From: JAWLFY01 sp964462125
Lineage (GTDB): Bacteria; Planctomycetota; Planctomycetia; Pirellulales; Pirellulaceae
Length of the DNA stretch: 23,150 nucleotides
Reading direction: 5' to 3'
Assembly: GCA_964462125.1 (NCBI GenBank)
Contig: CAYWXT010000069.1
Span: forward strand, 1 to 23,150
A program made the translations under genes and the position numbers. Numbering within the stretch: position 1 is the stretch's first letter; every line of letters begins with the position of its first letter. The notes under the pieces are model-generated. The model had not been told where the DNA came from. It was given only the letters and a program-made list of their open reading frames with translations, and did no database searches. Of this stretch, positions 1 to 6,837 are shown piece after piece.

Positions 1-176
1 TCCACCTAACGATAGAACAGGCGATCCGCTGTCCCGAGTACGTCGCCCCCTTGGTGGTGCTCGTGGCGCCGTTGACGATCGATGCAGACGCCTTCAAAAC
101 TGCCGAAGGGGATCTCGAGGGGTCGTTGCGTCTGATCTGTGAAAAAGTCCATGCGTTTCAAGGAACCTCTCGATGA
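1..176 (+). CDS. 3' end of an unrecognised gene (partial)
   Basis: The frame starting at base 3 stays open from the window edge to a TGA at 174-176, giving the last 57 or so residues of a protein that begins outside the window. Third codon positions are strongly G/C, as in the neighbouring genes, which supports real coding. The stop overlaps the ATG of the next gene in an ATGA arrangement, so the two are probably translationally coupled. The visible tail contains the stretch PEYVAPLVVLVAPLTIDAD and ends VHAFQGTSR. I do not recognise the family, and this fragment is too short to assign one. Its position upstream of a sugar-type dehydrogenase and the BMC locus makes a role in the same sugar pathway possible, but that is only inference. 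Confidence 0.6.
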   Translation, partial: HLTIEQAIRCPEYVAPLVVLVAPLTIDADAFKTAEGDLEGSLRLICEKVHAFQGTSR

Positions 177-1201
177 GCCAATCCCCTGCCGTCGTCAATT
201 ACGCCCCGGAGCCGGGAAGTGTAGAAATCCGTGAATTCGCGCGCCCTTCGATCGGCCCCCATGAGGTGTTGGTTGAAGTCGGCGCGGTCGGCGTGTGCGG
301 CAGCGATCTGCACCAGTGGACCGCATCGCACAGCTGGCCGGTCAACTACCCGGTCGTCTTGGGCCATGAGTTCTCCGGCACGGTCTTGGAGACCGGTCCC
401 GAGGTCGCCCACTGGGCCGAGGGAGACCGGGTGACCAGCGAGACGGCGGCGATCATCGACGAGGACAACCCGATGTCCCGCCGCGGCCTGTACAACCTGG
501 ACCCGACCCGCAAAGGATTCGGCTACGGCACCGACGGGGCGATGACCCATTACGTCCGCGTTCCGGCCCGCTGCCTACACCGCGTCCCGGAAGGGTTGCC
601 GCTCGATCACGCGGCCCTGACCGAACCTTGCTGTGTCGGTTACAACGCCGTCGTCCGCAATTCACGGATCGAACCGGGCGACCGGGTGTTGGTGATCGGC
701 CCCGGGACGATCGGGATCTTGTGCGCCGCGGTGGCGAAGCTGCGCGGCGGCGACGTCGCCGTGCTGGGACGGCCGTCGGACCAGAACCGCTTGGAGATCG
801 CCCGCCGCTACGGCTGCACCCCGCTGACCGACGCCGCCGACTGGGCGCGCCAGCGGGACGGCTTGGGGGCCGACGTCGTGATCGACGCGGCCGGCGTTTC
901 CGCGACGCTGAAACTGGCGATCGATCTGGTCCGCCCCGCCGGCTGGATCACCAAGGTCGGCTGGGGCCCGCAGCCGCTCGACTTCTCCCTCGACCCCCTG
1001 GTGCAAAAGAACGTCACCTTGCAGGGAAGTTTCTCTCACCACTGGGCGATCTGGGAGCGGGTCCTGGCGTTGCTCGCCAGCGGCCAGCTCGACGTGGCCC
1101 CGATCATCGGCGGGACGTGGCCGCTGGAATCGTGGCACGAGGCGTTCGAAACGATGCACGAGGGCCGGATCGTCAAGTCGCTCCTCAAGCCGGGCGTTTG
1201 A
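173..1201 (+). CDS. Zinc-type medium-chain alcohol/polyol dehydrogenase lacking structural-zinc cysteines
   Basis: This 342-residue protein belongs to the medium-chain dehydrogenase/reductase family (threonine, sorbitol and galactitol dehydrogenase-like). It should oxidise or reduce an alcohol/carbonyl pair with NAD(P) in the cytosol. Visible marks are VCGSD with Cys42, GHE with His65-Glu66, a TEP motif with Glu151, and the Rossmann turn GPGTIG at 176-181. The family's four-cysteine structural-zinc lobe would lie around residues 88-110, but this stretch (SETAAIIDEDNPMSRRGLYN) has no cysteine, so only the catalytic zinc is expected. The start overlaps the preceding stop (ATGA). It sits upstream of the DeoR regulator and BMC genes on the same strand and may handle a sugar, sugar acid or lactaldehyde/propanediol. 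The substrate cannot be read from sequence, and no encapsulation helix is seen. Confidence 0.85.
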   Translation: MSQSPAVVNYAPEPGSVEIREFARPSIGPHEVLVEVGAVGVCGSDLHQWTASHSWPVNYPVVLGHEFSGTVLETGPEVAHWAEGDRVTSETAAIIDEDNPMSRRGLYNLDPTRKGFGYGTDGAMTHYVRVPARCLHRVPEGLPLDHAALTEPCCVGYNAVVRNSRIEPGDRVLVIGPGTIGILCAAVAKLRGGDVAVLGRPSDQNRLEIARRYGCTPLTDAADWARQRDGLGADVVIDAAGVSATLKLAIDLVRPAGWITKVGWGPQPLDFSLDPLVQKNVTLQGSFSHHWAIWERVLALLASGQLDVAPIIGGTWPLESWHEAFETMHEGRIVKSLLKPGV

Positions 1202-1252
1202 CCCAGCGGCGATGACCGCCTGTTAAATTCGGCAAAAATCTTCCACAGGTGA

Positions 1253-1281
1253 TTGATTTCTTTCTTCTGCCGGCTGATACT
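1253..1281 (+). promoter_or_regulatory. Candidate sigma70-type promoter before the DeoR gene
   Basis: TTGATT at 1253-1258 is followed after 17 bases by GATACT at 1276-1281. Each hexamer matches the sigma70 consensus at four of six positions and the spacing is ideal. It lies 41 bases upstream of the regulator's chosen ATG. This is a motif reading only. Confidence 0.3.
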
Positions 1282-1299
1282 CAGGGTTTGCGAAAGAAA
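1257..1299. promoter_or_regulatory. Candidate operator: 8-bp inverted repeat around the promoter
   Basis: TTTCTTTC at 1257-1264 and its exact complement GAAAGAAA at 1292-1299 flank the putative -10 element with a 27-base spacer. A DeoR-family repressor commonly regulates its own operon from such repeats, so this could be the autoregulatory site. The arms are simple in sequence, so chance occurrence is plausible. Confidence 0.25.
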
Positions 1300-1321
1300 A
1301 GTTTCAGGACCTGAGAGAATC

Positions 1322-2110
1322 ATGGCAGTTTCGGTCGCTACGGAGACGCGTCGCGACCGGCTGCGGGAACTGGTCCAGTCCCAGGGCTTCGCGGCTTTGG
1401 GGGAGTTGGCGGAGTCGTTGTCGGTGAGTGAATCGACGATCCGGCGGGACCTGGAACATTTCGAGCGTGAAGGAGTGGCGCAGCGGACCCACGGCGGGGT
1501 GTTTTGGACCGGGGAACCGGCCACGATGCAGGCCTTTCGGACCCGGCGGGACGACCGCTGGGCCGCCAAACGCGCCATCGGCACGGCAGCCGCAGCGATG
1601 ATCGAGGAGCACGACACGATTCTGCTCGACGGCGGCAGCACGACCTACGAATTGGCCCGGCAGTTGGTCGGCCGGCCGTTGCAGGTGGTGACCAACAGCC
1701 TGCCGGTGGCGCAGCTGCTCTCCTCGAGCGATTCGATCGATTTGGTGATGATCGGCGGCTGCGTCCGCGGGCGGACGGCGGTGGCGATCGGGCCGATGAC
1801 CGAGACGATGATCCGCAGCATCAATGTTGGCAAAGCGTTCCTGTCAGTCGCCGGGGTGACCCAGCGGGGCTTTTTCAACAGCGACATGATGTTGGTGGAG
1901 AACGAGAAGGCCATGCTGGCGTCGTCGGACCAGGCGATCGTGGTGGCCGACAGCAGCAAGTTCGGCCGGGTCAGCCTCTCCCGCTTGTGCGGGCTGGGAG
2001 ACGTGCACACGGTGGTCAGCGACGCCGAGCTCGATTCCAGCTGGAAACAGCGGATCGAATCGGCCGGAGCGGAACTACGGTTGGCAGATGGGAACGAAAC
2101 AGCACTCTGA
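1322..2110 (+). CDS. DeoR-family transcriptional regulator
   Basis: A 262-residue DeoR/GlpR-type repressor, the usual family length. The N-terminal winged helix-turn-helix spans roughly residues 9-60 (ELAESLSVSESTIRRDLEHF, then the wing RTHGGVF). The C-terminal sugar-phosphate sensor domain shows DGGSTTYELA, TNSLPVAQLL, a GG...RTAVAIGP stretch and VADSSKFG. These regulators normally release DNA on binding a phosphorylated sugar, here perhaps fuculose-1-P, rhamnulose-1-P or DHAP (inference). I chose the ATG at 1322 over the TTG at 1253: it gives the standard DeoR N-terminus, is preceded by GAGAG, and avoids overlapping the candidate promoter. It ends 5 bases before the PduL gene, so it is probably co-transcribed with the BMC genes it is likely to control. 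Confidence 0.93.
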   Translation: MAVSVATETRRDRLRELVQSQGFAALGELAESLSVSESTIRRDLEHFEREGVAQRTHGGVFWTGEPATMQAFRTRRDDRWAAKRAIGTAAAAMIEEHDTILLDGGSTTYELARQLVGRPLQVVTNSLPVAQLLSSSDSIDLVMIGGCVRGRTAVAIGPMTETMIRSINVGKAFLSVAGVTQRGFFNSDMMLVENEKAMLASSDQAIVVADSSKFGRVSLSRLCGLGDVHTVVSDAELDSSWKQRIESAGAELRLADGNETAL

Positions 2111-2115
2111 CACAC

Positions 2116-2871
2116 ATGACCATGAACGCCGCGACAATCGATCGCCAACACATTGAGCAGCTGGTTCGCGACGCCCTGCGCGGGGCGACAACCGCCGCGG
2201 CGTCGACAGCCACCGCGCCTCCTGTCGGCGGTTCCCGCGCTGGAATCGACCCGCCCGGCTGGGTCGACGGCAAGCCGAACCTGCGGGTCAGCATCTCGGC
2301 GCGGCACTGTCATTTGACCGACGAGCATGTGGAGGTCCTGTTCGGCCCCGGGGCCACCCTGGAACCCGAGAAGGATCTGTACCAGGACGGCTTTTATGCG
2401 GCCAAGCAGACGGTGATGGTCGTCGGTCCGCGGCGGCGGATGTTACCGAGCGTGCGGGTGTTGGGGCCAACCCGCGGGGCGAGCCAGGTCGAACTGGCCT
2501 GGACCGATTCGATTTCCCTCGGGATCGACGCTCCGGTCCGCCACAGCGGCAAGATCGAGGGGACCCCGGGCTGCGTATTGATCGGTCCGGCGGGCTCGGT
2601 TCGGCTGGATCAAGGGGTGATCCGGGCGGCCCGCCACGTCCACATGAATTTCCATGATGCCGACCACTTTGGCGTGCGCGATGGCGAGCAGATGCAGCTG
2701 GTCGTTCGCAGCCCGAAGTGCGGCGTGACCTTTGACGACGTGCTGGTGCGAGCCGACGCGGCCGCGAAGCTTGAGGTGCACATCGACACCGACGAGGGCA
2801 ACGCGTGCAATTTGGACGCCGCCACCGATGTCATCCTTCGCAAGGCAGCCGGTTGTGGCTGTCAGGCATAA
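2116..2871 (+). CDS. pduL: PduL-type phosphate acyltransferase (BMC lumen PTAC)
   Basis: A 251-residue PduL-family (PTAC_BMC) enzyme that converts acyl-CoA plus phosphate to acyl-phosphate plus CoA, recycling CoA inside the compartment. In this locus the substrate is expected to be lactyl-CoA (inference). Two repeated barrel halves are seen. The dimetal-site histidines are all present: His64 and His66 (ARHCH), His174 and His176 (ARHVHM) and His222 (EVHIDTDEGNAC). They match the five-histidine pattern known from PduL. The first 20 or so residues (IDRQHIEQLVRDALRG) form a likely amphipathic encapsulation helix, followed by an Ala/Thr/Pro/Gly linker. The tail ends in GCGCQA, which is unusual. 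ATG codons at 2116 and 2122 are both possible starts; the frame is open further upstream but overlaps the DeoR gene there and does not look like PduL. Confidence 0.93.
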   Translation: MTMNAATIDRQHIEQLVRDALRGATTAAASTATAPPVGGSRAGIDPPGWVDGKPNLRVSISARHCHLTDEHVEVLFGPGATLEPEKDLYQDGFYAAKQTVMVVGPRRRMLPSVRVLGPTRGASQVELAWTDSISLGIDAPVRHSGKIEGTPGCVLIGPAGSVRLDQGVIRAARHVHMNFHDADHFGVRDGEQMQLVVRSPKCGVTFDDVLVRADAAAKLEVHIDTDEGNACNLDAATDVILRKAAGCGCQA

Positions 2872-2941
2872 CCCTTTCCGTTCCTGTTTCCCTCCCTCCT
2901 CCCTATCCACCCGTTCCTATTAACCGAAGGCAGTTGTTCAG

Positions 2942-3241
2942 ATGGCAAAGATGAACGAAGCGCTCGGCATGATCGAGACCAAAGGGTTTGTCGCCCTGGT
3001 CGAAGCATCCGACGCGATGATGAAGGCGGCGAATGTTCAGTTTCTTGGCTGGGACAAGGTCGGCAGCGGCCTGGTCAGCGCCTTCGTCAGCGGTGACGTG
3101 GCCGCGGTCAAGGCGGCCACCGATGCCGGCGCCGCGGCGGCAGGCCGGATCGGCGAAGTCGTCAGCGTCCAGGTCATCCCGCGGCCGCATGACGATTTGT
3201 CCAAAGTGCTCAAGACGCCGGCATCCGCTCCCAAGAAGTGA
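2942..3241 (+). CDS. BMC-H hexameric shell protein 1
   Basis: A 99-residue single-BMC-domain (Pfam BMC, PduA/CcmK type) protein that forms hexagonal tiles of the shell facet. The signature run ALGMIETKGFVALVEASDAM is at the N-terminus and VSGDVAAVKAATDAGAAAA follows the pore loop. The pore motif is G41-S42-G43 (KVGSG), as in PduA-type metabolite pores. The C-terminus has a short extension, DLSKVLKTPASAPKK. The start lacks a clear Shine-Dalgarno sequence and is preceded by a pyrimidine-rich leader (2872-2920). A stem-loop with a T-run begins at the stop codon, so expression relative to downstream genes may be set there. It is followed 58 bases later by a second BMC-H. Confidence 0.97.
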   Translation: MAKMNEALGMIETKGFVALVEASDAMMKAANVQFLGWDKVGSGLVSAFVSGDVAAVKAATDAGAAAAGRIGEVVSVQVIPRPHDDLSKVLKTPASAPKK

Positions 3242-3270
3242 CCCTCCCGGTCACTTGTCCCTCTTTTTTT
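3236..3270 (+). terminator. Stem-loop plus T-run between the two BMC-H genes
   Basis: AAGTGACC (3236-3243) and GGTCACTT (3249-3256) form a perfect 8-bp stem with a 5-base loop. A 7-base gap follows, then seven Ts (3264-3270). The stem includes the TGA stop codon of the first shell gene. It resembles an intrinsic terminator, although the T-run is offset from the stem. It could be a partial terminator or a 3' processing and stability hairpin that favours the abundant shell protein. Confidence 0.5.
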
Positions 3271-3299
3271 CCACTCCCCGCGACTGACGAAATCACACC

Positions 3300-3569
3300 A
3301 TGAACGATGCAATCGGTTTGATCGAAACCAAGGGTCTCCTGCCGTTGATTGAAGCCACCGACGCGATGGCCAAGGCGGCCAACGTCGAAATCGTGAAACG
3401 GATCGACATCGGCGGCGGCCTGGTCACAACCGTCGTCAGCGGCGACGTCGGCAGCGTCCGCGCCGCGGTCGAAGCGGGCGCCAATGCGGCGTCCCAGGCT
3501 GGCGAATTGATCAGCAGCCACATCATCCCGCGTCCCGCCGAAGGAGTCGAAAAGGCTTTTTTGGGCTGA
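3300..3569 (+). CDS. BMC-H hexameric shell protein 2
   Basis: An 89-residue single-BMC-domain shell protein, paralogous to the gene just upstream (IGLIETKGLLPLIEATDAMAKAANVEI, then VVSGDVGSVRAAVEAGANAA). The pore motif is G38-G39-G40 (DIGGG) instead of GSG, so its central pore should be less polar than that of its neighbour. It lacks the lysine-rich C-terminal extension and ends PAEGVEKAFLG. There is no obvious ribosome-binding site; the leader 3257-3283 is pyrimidine-rich. Two BMC-H paralogues with three BMC-P proteins and no tandem-domain BMC-T agree with the known PVM shell composition. Confidence 0.97.
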   Translation: MNDAIGLIETKGLLPLIEATDAMAKAANVEIVKRIDIGGGLVTTVVSGDVGSVRAAVEAGANAASQAGELISSHIIPRPAEGVEKAFLG

Positions 3570-3712
3570 GCGAGCCATCCCGCCAGGCGGCGCTGCGTGA
3601 CGGACCTTCTCCCCGCGAGGGCTCGGTCCCGGCCGCAGATGCCTTTCCCGCCGGCGCGGCTCCCGAGACGCGATCGACGTCCCCTTCCTCCTTCCACCGA
3701 AACGACCCTCCC

Positions 3713-4897
3713 GTGCTCGTATTGGTTGCCAATCTGGGTTCGACCAGCTTCAAATACCGCCTGTTCGACATGGCCGAAGAGCGGTGTTTGGCGCGCGGTG
3801 CCGTCGAGCGCATCGGAGAGCAGGAAAGTCTGTGTCGCGTCGAAATCGGCAACTGGCAGGACGAACAAATCGAGCCGGTCCCCGATCACGGCGTCGCCGT
3901 CGCCGCTTGCCTGCGGCAATTGACCGACTCCGAACATGGCGTTCTCCAAGACGCCTCGCAGGTCTCCGCCATCGGTTTCAAAGCGGTCCATGGCGGCCGG
4001 CTTTCGGGGGTCTTCCAGGTCGACGAGGAGGTGCTCGAGGCGATGGCGGAAATGAATGCCGCCGCCCCGGCGCACAACCCGCCGTACATCGCCGCGATGA
4101 GACTGCTGCGGGAACGGTTCCCAGCGTTGCCCTTGGTGGCCGCATTCGAAACCGACTTTCACCGCACGATTCCCCCGGCCCGCCGCGAATATGCGATCCC
4201 GCGCCGGTGGGCCGATGATTTTCACGTGCGGAAGTGGGGTTTCCATGGCGCCAGCCACCGTTACATCGCGACCCGGATGAGCGAGCTGCTCGGCCGCGAA
4301 GACGCCCGCATTGTCTCGTGCCACCTCGGTGGCAGCAGCAGCCTGACGGCGATCCGCGACGGCCAGAGTGTGATGACGACGATGGGGATGACTCCGCAAA
4401 CTGGGTTGCCGCAGAACAACCGGGTGGGCGACTTCGATCCCTTCGCCCTGCCGCTGATCCTGGAGCGAACCGGCCAGACGCTCGACGAGATCCTGCAGCG
4501 GTTGGCCAACGAAGGCGGACTGTTGGGGCTCAGCGGCCGCAGCGGCGACCTCCGGGACCTGGAAGCGGGCGCCGCCGAGGGAGACGCCGGGTCGCAACTG
4601 GCGCTGGATGTGTTCGTCGAAGAAATCCGCCGCCACCTGGGCGGGATGATCGTCGCGCTTGGTGGCGTCGACGCGATCGTCTTCACCGGGGGCATCGGCG
4701 AGAACGGCGTCAACCTTCGCCACCGGGTCTGCGACGGCTTGAGCGAACTGGGGATCGTCCCCGACCGGTCGCTCAACGCGGCAGTGGCGGGAGAGGCGAC
4801 GTTTCACGCCACCTCCAGCCGGACCGAGTTGTGGGTCGTGCCCACCAACGAAGAACTCATTGTGGCCCGCCAATGCGTCGCCTGTTTGCAACCTTAA
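3713..4897 (+). CDS. ackA: Acetate kinase homologue (acyl-phosphate to acid plus ATP)
   Basis: A 394-residue ASKHA-superfamily acetate/propionate-kinase homologue of normal length. It transfers phosphate from an acyl-phosphate to ADP and would harvest ATP from the PduL product, probably lactyl-phosphate here (inference). Motifs seen: ANLGSTSFKYRLFD at the N-terminus, AHNPPYIAAM, FETDFHRTIPPARREYAIP, KWGFHGASHRYI, then HLGGSSSLTAI, NRVGDFDP and FTGGIGENG. The second phosphate-binding loop departs from the usual HLGNGSS, and the usual TRSGDIDP is NRVGDFDP, with the catalytic arginine position kept. The only sensible start is the GTG at 3713, since it immediately precedes the conserved N-terminal strand; no Shine-Dalgarno is visible and the leader is pyrimidine-rich. 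No encapsulation helix is present, so it probably acts outside the shell. Confidence 0.93.
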   Translation: MLVLVANLGSTSFKYRLFDMAEERCLARGAVERIGEQESLCRVEIGNWQDEQIEPVPDHGVAVAACLRQLTDSEHGVLQDASQVSAIGFKAVHGGRLSGVFQVDEEVLEAMAEMNAAAPAHNPPYIAAMRLLRERFPALPLVAAFETDFHRTIPPARREYAIPRRWADDFHVRKWGFHGASHRYIATRMSELLGREDARIVSCHLGGSSSLTAIRDGQSVMTTMGMTPQTGLPQNNRVGDFDPFALPLILERTGQTLDEILQRLANEGGLLGLSGRSGDLRDLEAGAAEGDAGSQLALDVFVEEIRRHLGGMIVALGGVDAIVFTGGIGENGVNLRHRVCDGLSELGIVPDRSLNAAVAGEATFHATSSRTELWVVPTNEELIVARQCVACLQP

Positions 4898-4962
4898 CGC
4901 CGCGGTGCAAGCCGTGTCGACCATTCCCCGACCGTTGCCCCGACCAAGGGCACTGAGCATTC

Positions 4963-5283
4963 ATGTTTGTCGCCCGCGTCACCGGATCGGTTGTCAGCAC
5001 GCAAAAGGTTGCGTCGATGACCGGCTACAAATTGCTGATCGTCGAGCCCTATCGGTTGGACGGCGAGTCGCGTGCGTCGCTGGTCACCACCGGTCGGACA
5101 TTCATCGCCGTCGACCCGCTTGGCTCGGGTGAGGGCGATTTCGTCTTGATCACCCAGGGCAGCAGTGCCCGGTTGACACCGGAGACGAAGGAACTGCCGA
5201 TCGATGCGGTCATCATCGGCATCGTTGACACCGTCCACATCGGCAAGCTGAACGTCTACGACCGAACCGAAAACGAATCCTGA
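4963..5283 (+). CDS. BMC-P pentameric vertex protein 1 (EutN/CcmL family)
   Basis: A 106-residue EutN/CcmL-family protein that caps the vertices of the BMC shell as a pentamer. The fold signature is clear: MFVARVTGSVVSTQKVASMTGYKLLIVEP at the start, FIAVDPLGSGEGDFVLITQGSSAR in the middle and DAVIIGIVDTVHI near the end. It is one of three such proteins in the locus and looks like the most canonical one. It lies 65 bases after the kinase and 22 bases before the aldehyde dehydrogenase in the same transcription direction. Confidence 0.96.
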   Translation: MFVARVTGSVVSTQKVASMTGYKLLIVEPYRLDGESRASLVTTGRTFIAVDPLGSGEGDFVLITQGSSARLTPETKELPIDAVIIGIVDTVHIGKLNVYDRTENES

Positions 5284-5305
5284 TACCTTTTGGATTGAGT
5301 CAACC

Positions 5306-6772
5306 ATGCAGTTCGACGAAAACTTGATTCGCAACGTCGTCGCCCAGGTGTTGGCCGAAGTGGGACCGATGCCCCCAGGGCCATCATCGGCTGCCGGGCC
5401 GTCATCGGCTGCCGGCAGCACCACCGCGAGTGCGACTTCCGCCGCGGGCCGAAACGGCGTGTTTTCCGATGCCGGCCCAGCCGTCGCGGCGGCGCGGACC
5501 GCGTTCGAGCAGCTTCGCGAGAGGTCGCTGGAGGATCGCAAGCGGGTCATCGAGATCATTCGCCGGATCTCGATCGAACAGTGCGAAGAGCTCGGTTTGA
5601 TGGAGATGCGAGAAACCGGGATCGGGCGGCCCGAACACAAGATCGAAAAGCTGCGAACCCTCGGCGAACGCTCTCCCGGTGTCGAGTTTTTGGAAACCAA
5701 GTGTTACAGCGGCGATCATGGCCTGGCCGTCATCGAGCGGGCTCCCTTCGGTGTCGTCGCCGTGATCACCCCGGTCACGCACAGTTTGCCAACGCTCACC
5801 GGAAACGCCATCAACATGATCGCCGGTGGCAACGCCGTGGTCGTCAATCCACATCCTTCGGGGAAGCAGGTCGCGACCGAGGGTGTCCGCCGCTTCAACG
5901 AGGCAATCGCTCGTGAGGTGGGAATCGACAACTTGATCGCGATCGTCGCCGATCCGACCCTGGAGTCGGCCGAGGCCCTGTTCCGGGATCGTGACGTCGC
6001 GTTGATCTGCGTCACCGGTGGGCCCGCCGTCGGCCGGGCGGCGCTCAATAGCGGTAAACGGGCGATCGTGGCCGGTCCCGGCAACCCGCCCGTCGTGGTC
6101 GACGAAACCGCCGATCTGGACAACGCCGCCCGCTGCATCATTCAAGGTGCCGCCTACGACAACAACTTGCTGTGCATCGCGGAGAAGGAAGTCTTTGTCG
6201 TCGAATCGGTGTTCGAGCCGATGCTGGCGGCGATGCGGCGAGCCGGTGCCGCGCAACTCAACGGGGAGCAAATCGCGCGTCTGGCCAGCCGGGCGATCGT
6301 GCAGGCGGGTGATGACGGGCATGACGCCGCCTGCAAGGACTTCATCGGCAAAGACGCGACGGTCCTGGCCGAAGCGGCTGGCCTCAGCGCTGCCGAGGGG
6401 ACGGAACTCCTGTTCGGCGAAACGGACGAGCATCATCCGTTCGTCAGCGTCGAACAGATGATGCCGTTCCTGCCGTTCGTCCGCGCCCGCGACGTCGACC
6501 ATGCCATCGCCATGGCCAAGCAATACGAGCACGGATTCCGGCACACCGCGATCATTCATTCCCGCAACGTTCACAACATGACGAAGATGGGGCGGGCGCT
6601 CGAAACCACCCTGTTCGTCAAGAACGGACCCTGCATGGCCTCCTTGGGGCTGGGCGGCGAAGGCTACCTGTCGTTCTCCATCGCCGGGCCGACCGGTGAA
6701 GGGGTCACCACGCCCATCACATTCACTCGCGAGCGGCGTTGCAGCATGATCGATGAGCTGCGAGTCGTTTGA
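5306..6772 (+). CDS. CoA-acylating aldehyde dehydrogenase, PduP-like, BMC cargo
   Basis: A 488-residue PduP/EutE-type aldehyde dehydrogenase, the signature enzyme of the compartment. It oxidises an aldehyde with NAD+ and CoA to acyl-CoA; in this context L-lactaldehyde to lactyl-CoA (inference from the aldolase). The catalytic cysteine is Cys290 in DNNLLCIAEKEV, as in PduP. Other family marks are RAPFGVVAVITPVTH, NAINMIAGGNAVVVNPHPSG, TGGPAVGRAAL and GPGNPPVVVDETAD. The N-terminal helix DENLIRNVVAQVLAEVG is a typical encapsulation peptide, joined by a Pro/Ser/Ala/Gly linker that contains two tandem PSSAAG units. It should reside in the lumen next to PduL and the aldolase, where CoA and lactaldehyde are held. 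Confidence 0.96.
   Translation: MQFDENLIRNVVAQVLAEVGPMPPGPSSAAGPSSAAGSTTASATSAAGRNGVFSDAGPAVAAARTAFEQLRERSLEDRKRVIEIIRRISIEQCEELGLMEMRETGIGRPEHKIEKLRTLGERSPGVEFLETKCYSGDHGLAVIERAPFGVVAVITPVTHSLPTLTGNAINMIAGGNAVVVNPHPSGKQVATEGVRRFNEAIAREVGIDNLIAIVADPTLESAEALFRDRDVALICVTGGPAVGRAALNSGKRAIVAGPGNPPVVVDETADLDNAARCIIQGAAYDNNLLCIAEKEVFVVESVFEPMLAAMRRAGAAQLNGEQIARLASRAIVQAGDDGHDAACKDFIGKDATVLAEAAGLSAAEGTELLFGETDEHHPFVSVEQMMPFLPFVRARDVDHAIAMAKQYEHGFRHTAIIHSRNVHNMTKMGRALETTLFVKNGPCMASLGLGGEGYLSFSIAGPTGEGVTTPITFTRERRCSMIDELRVV
5378..5413 (+). repeat. 18-bp tandem duplication in the aldehyde dehydrogenase linker
   Basis: Bases 5378-5395 and 5396-5413 are two 18-bp units differing at one base (CCA versus CCG codon), encoding GPSSAA twice at residues 25-36. 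It lengthens the linker between the encapsulation helix and the enzyme body without shifting frame. Confidence 0.9.
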
Positions 6773-6837
6773 GTCCGATTACCGATCCCACCATTTTATG
6801 ATTTCCGGTTTCCTTCAGGTTTGACGCGTTCAGTTCC

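Noticed and set aside
1504..2115. Upstream extension of the PduL frame by about 200 codons
   Set aside because: It overlaps the DeoR gene in another frame, is Arg/Gly-rich and resembles no PduL N-terminus; ATG 2116 or 2122 fits the encapsulation helix.
3293..4960. 555-codon open frame on the minus strand across the kinase gene
   Set aside because: It is antisense to a clear acetate kinase and two flanking features, has no family motifs, and is expected by chance in GC-rich DNA.
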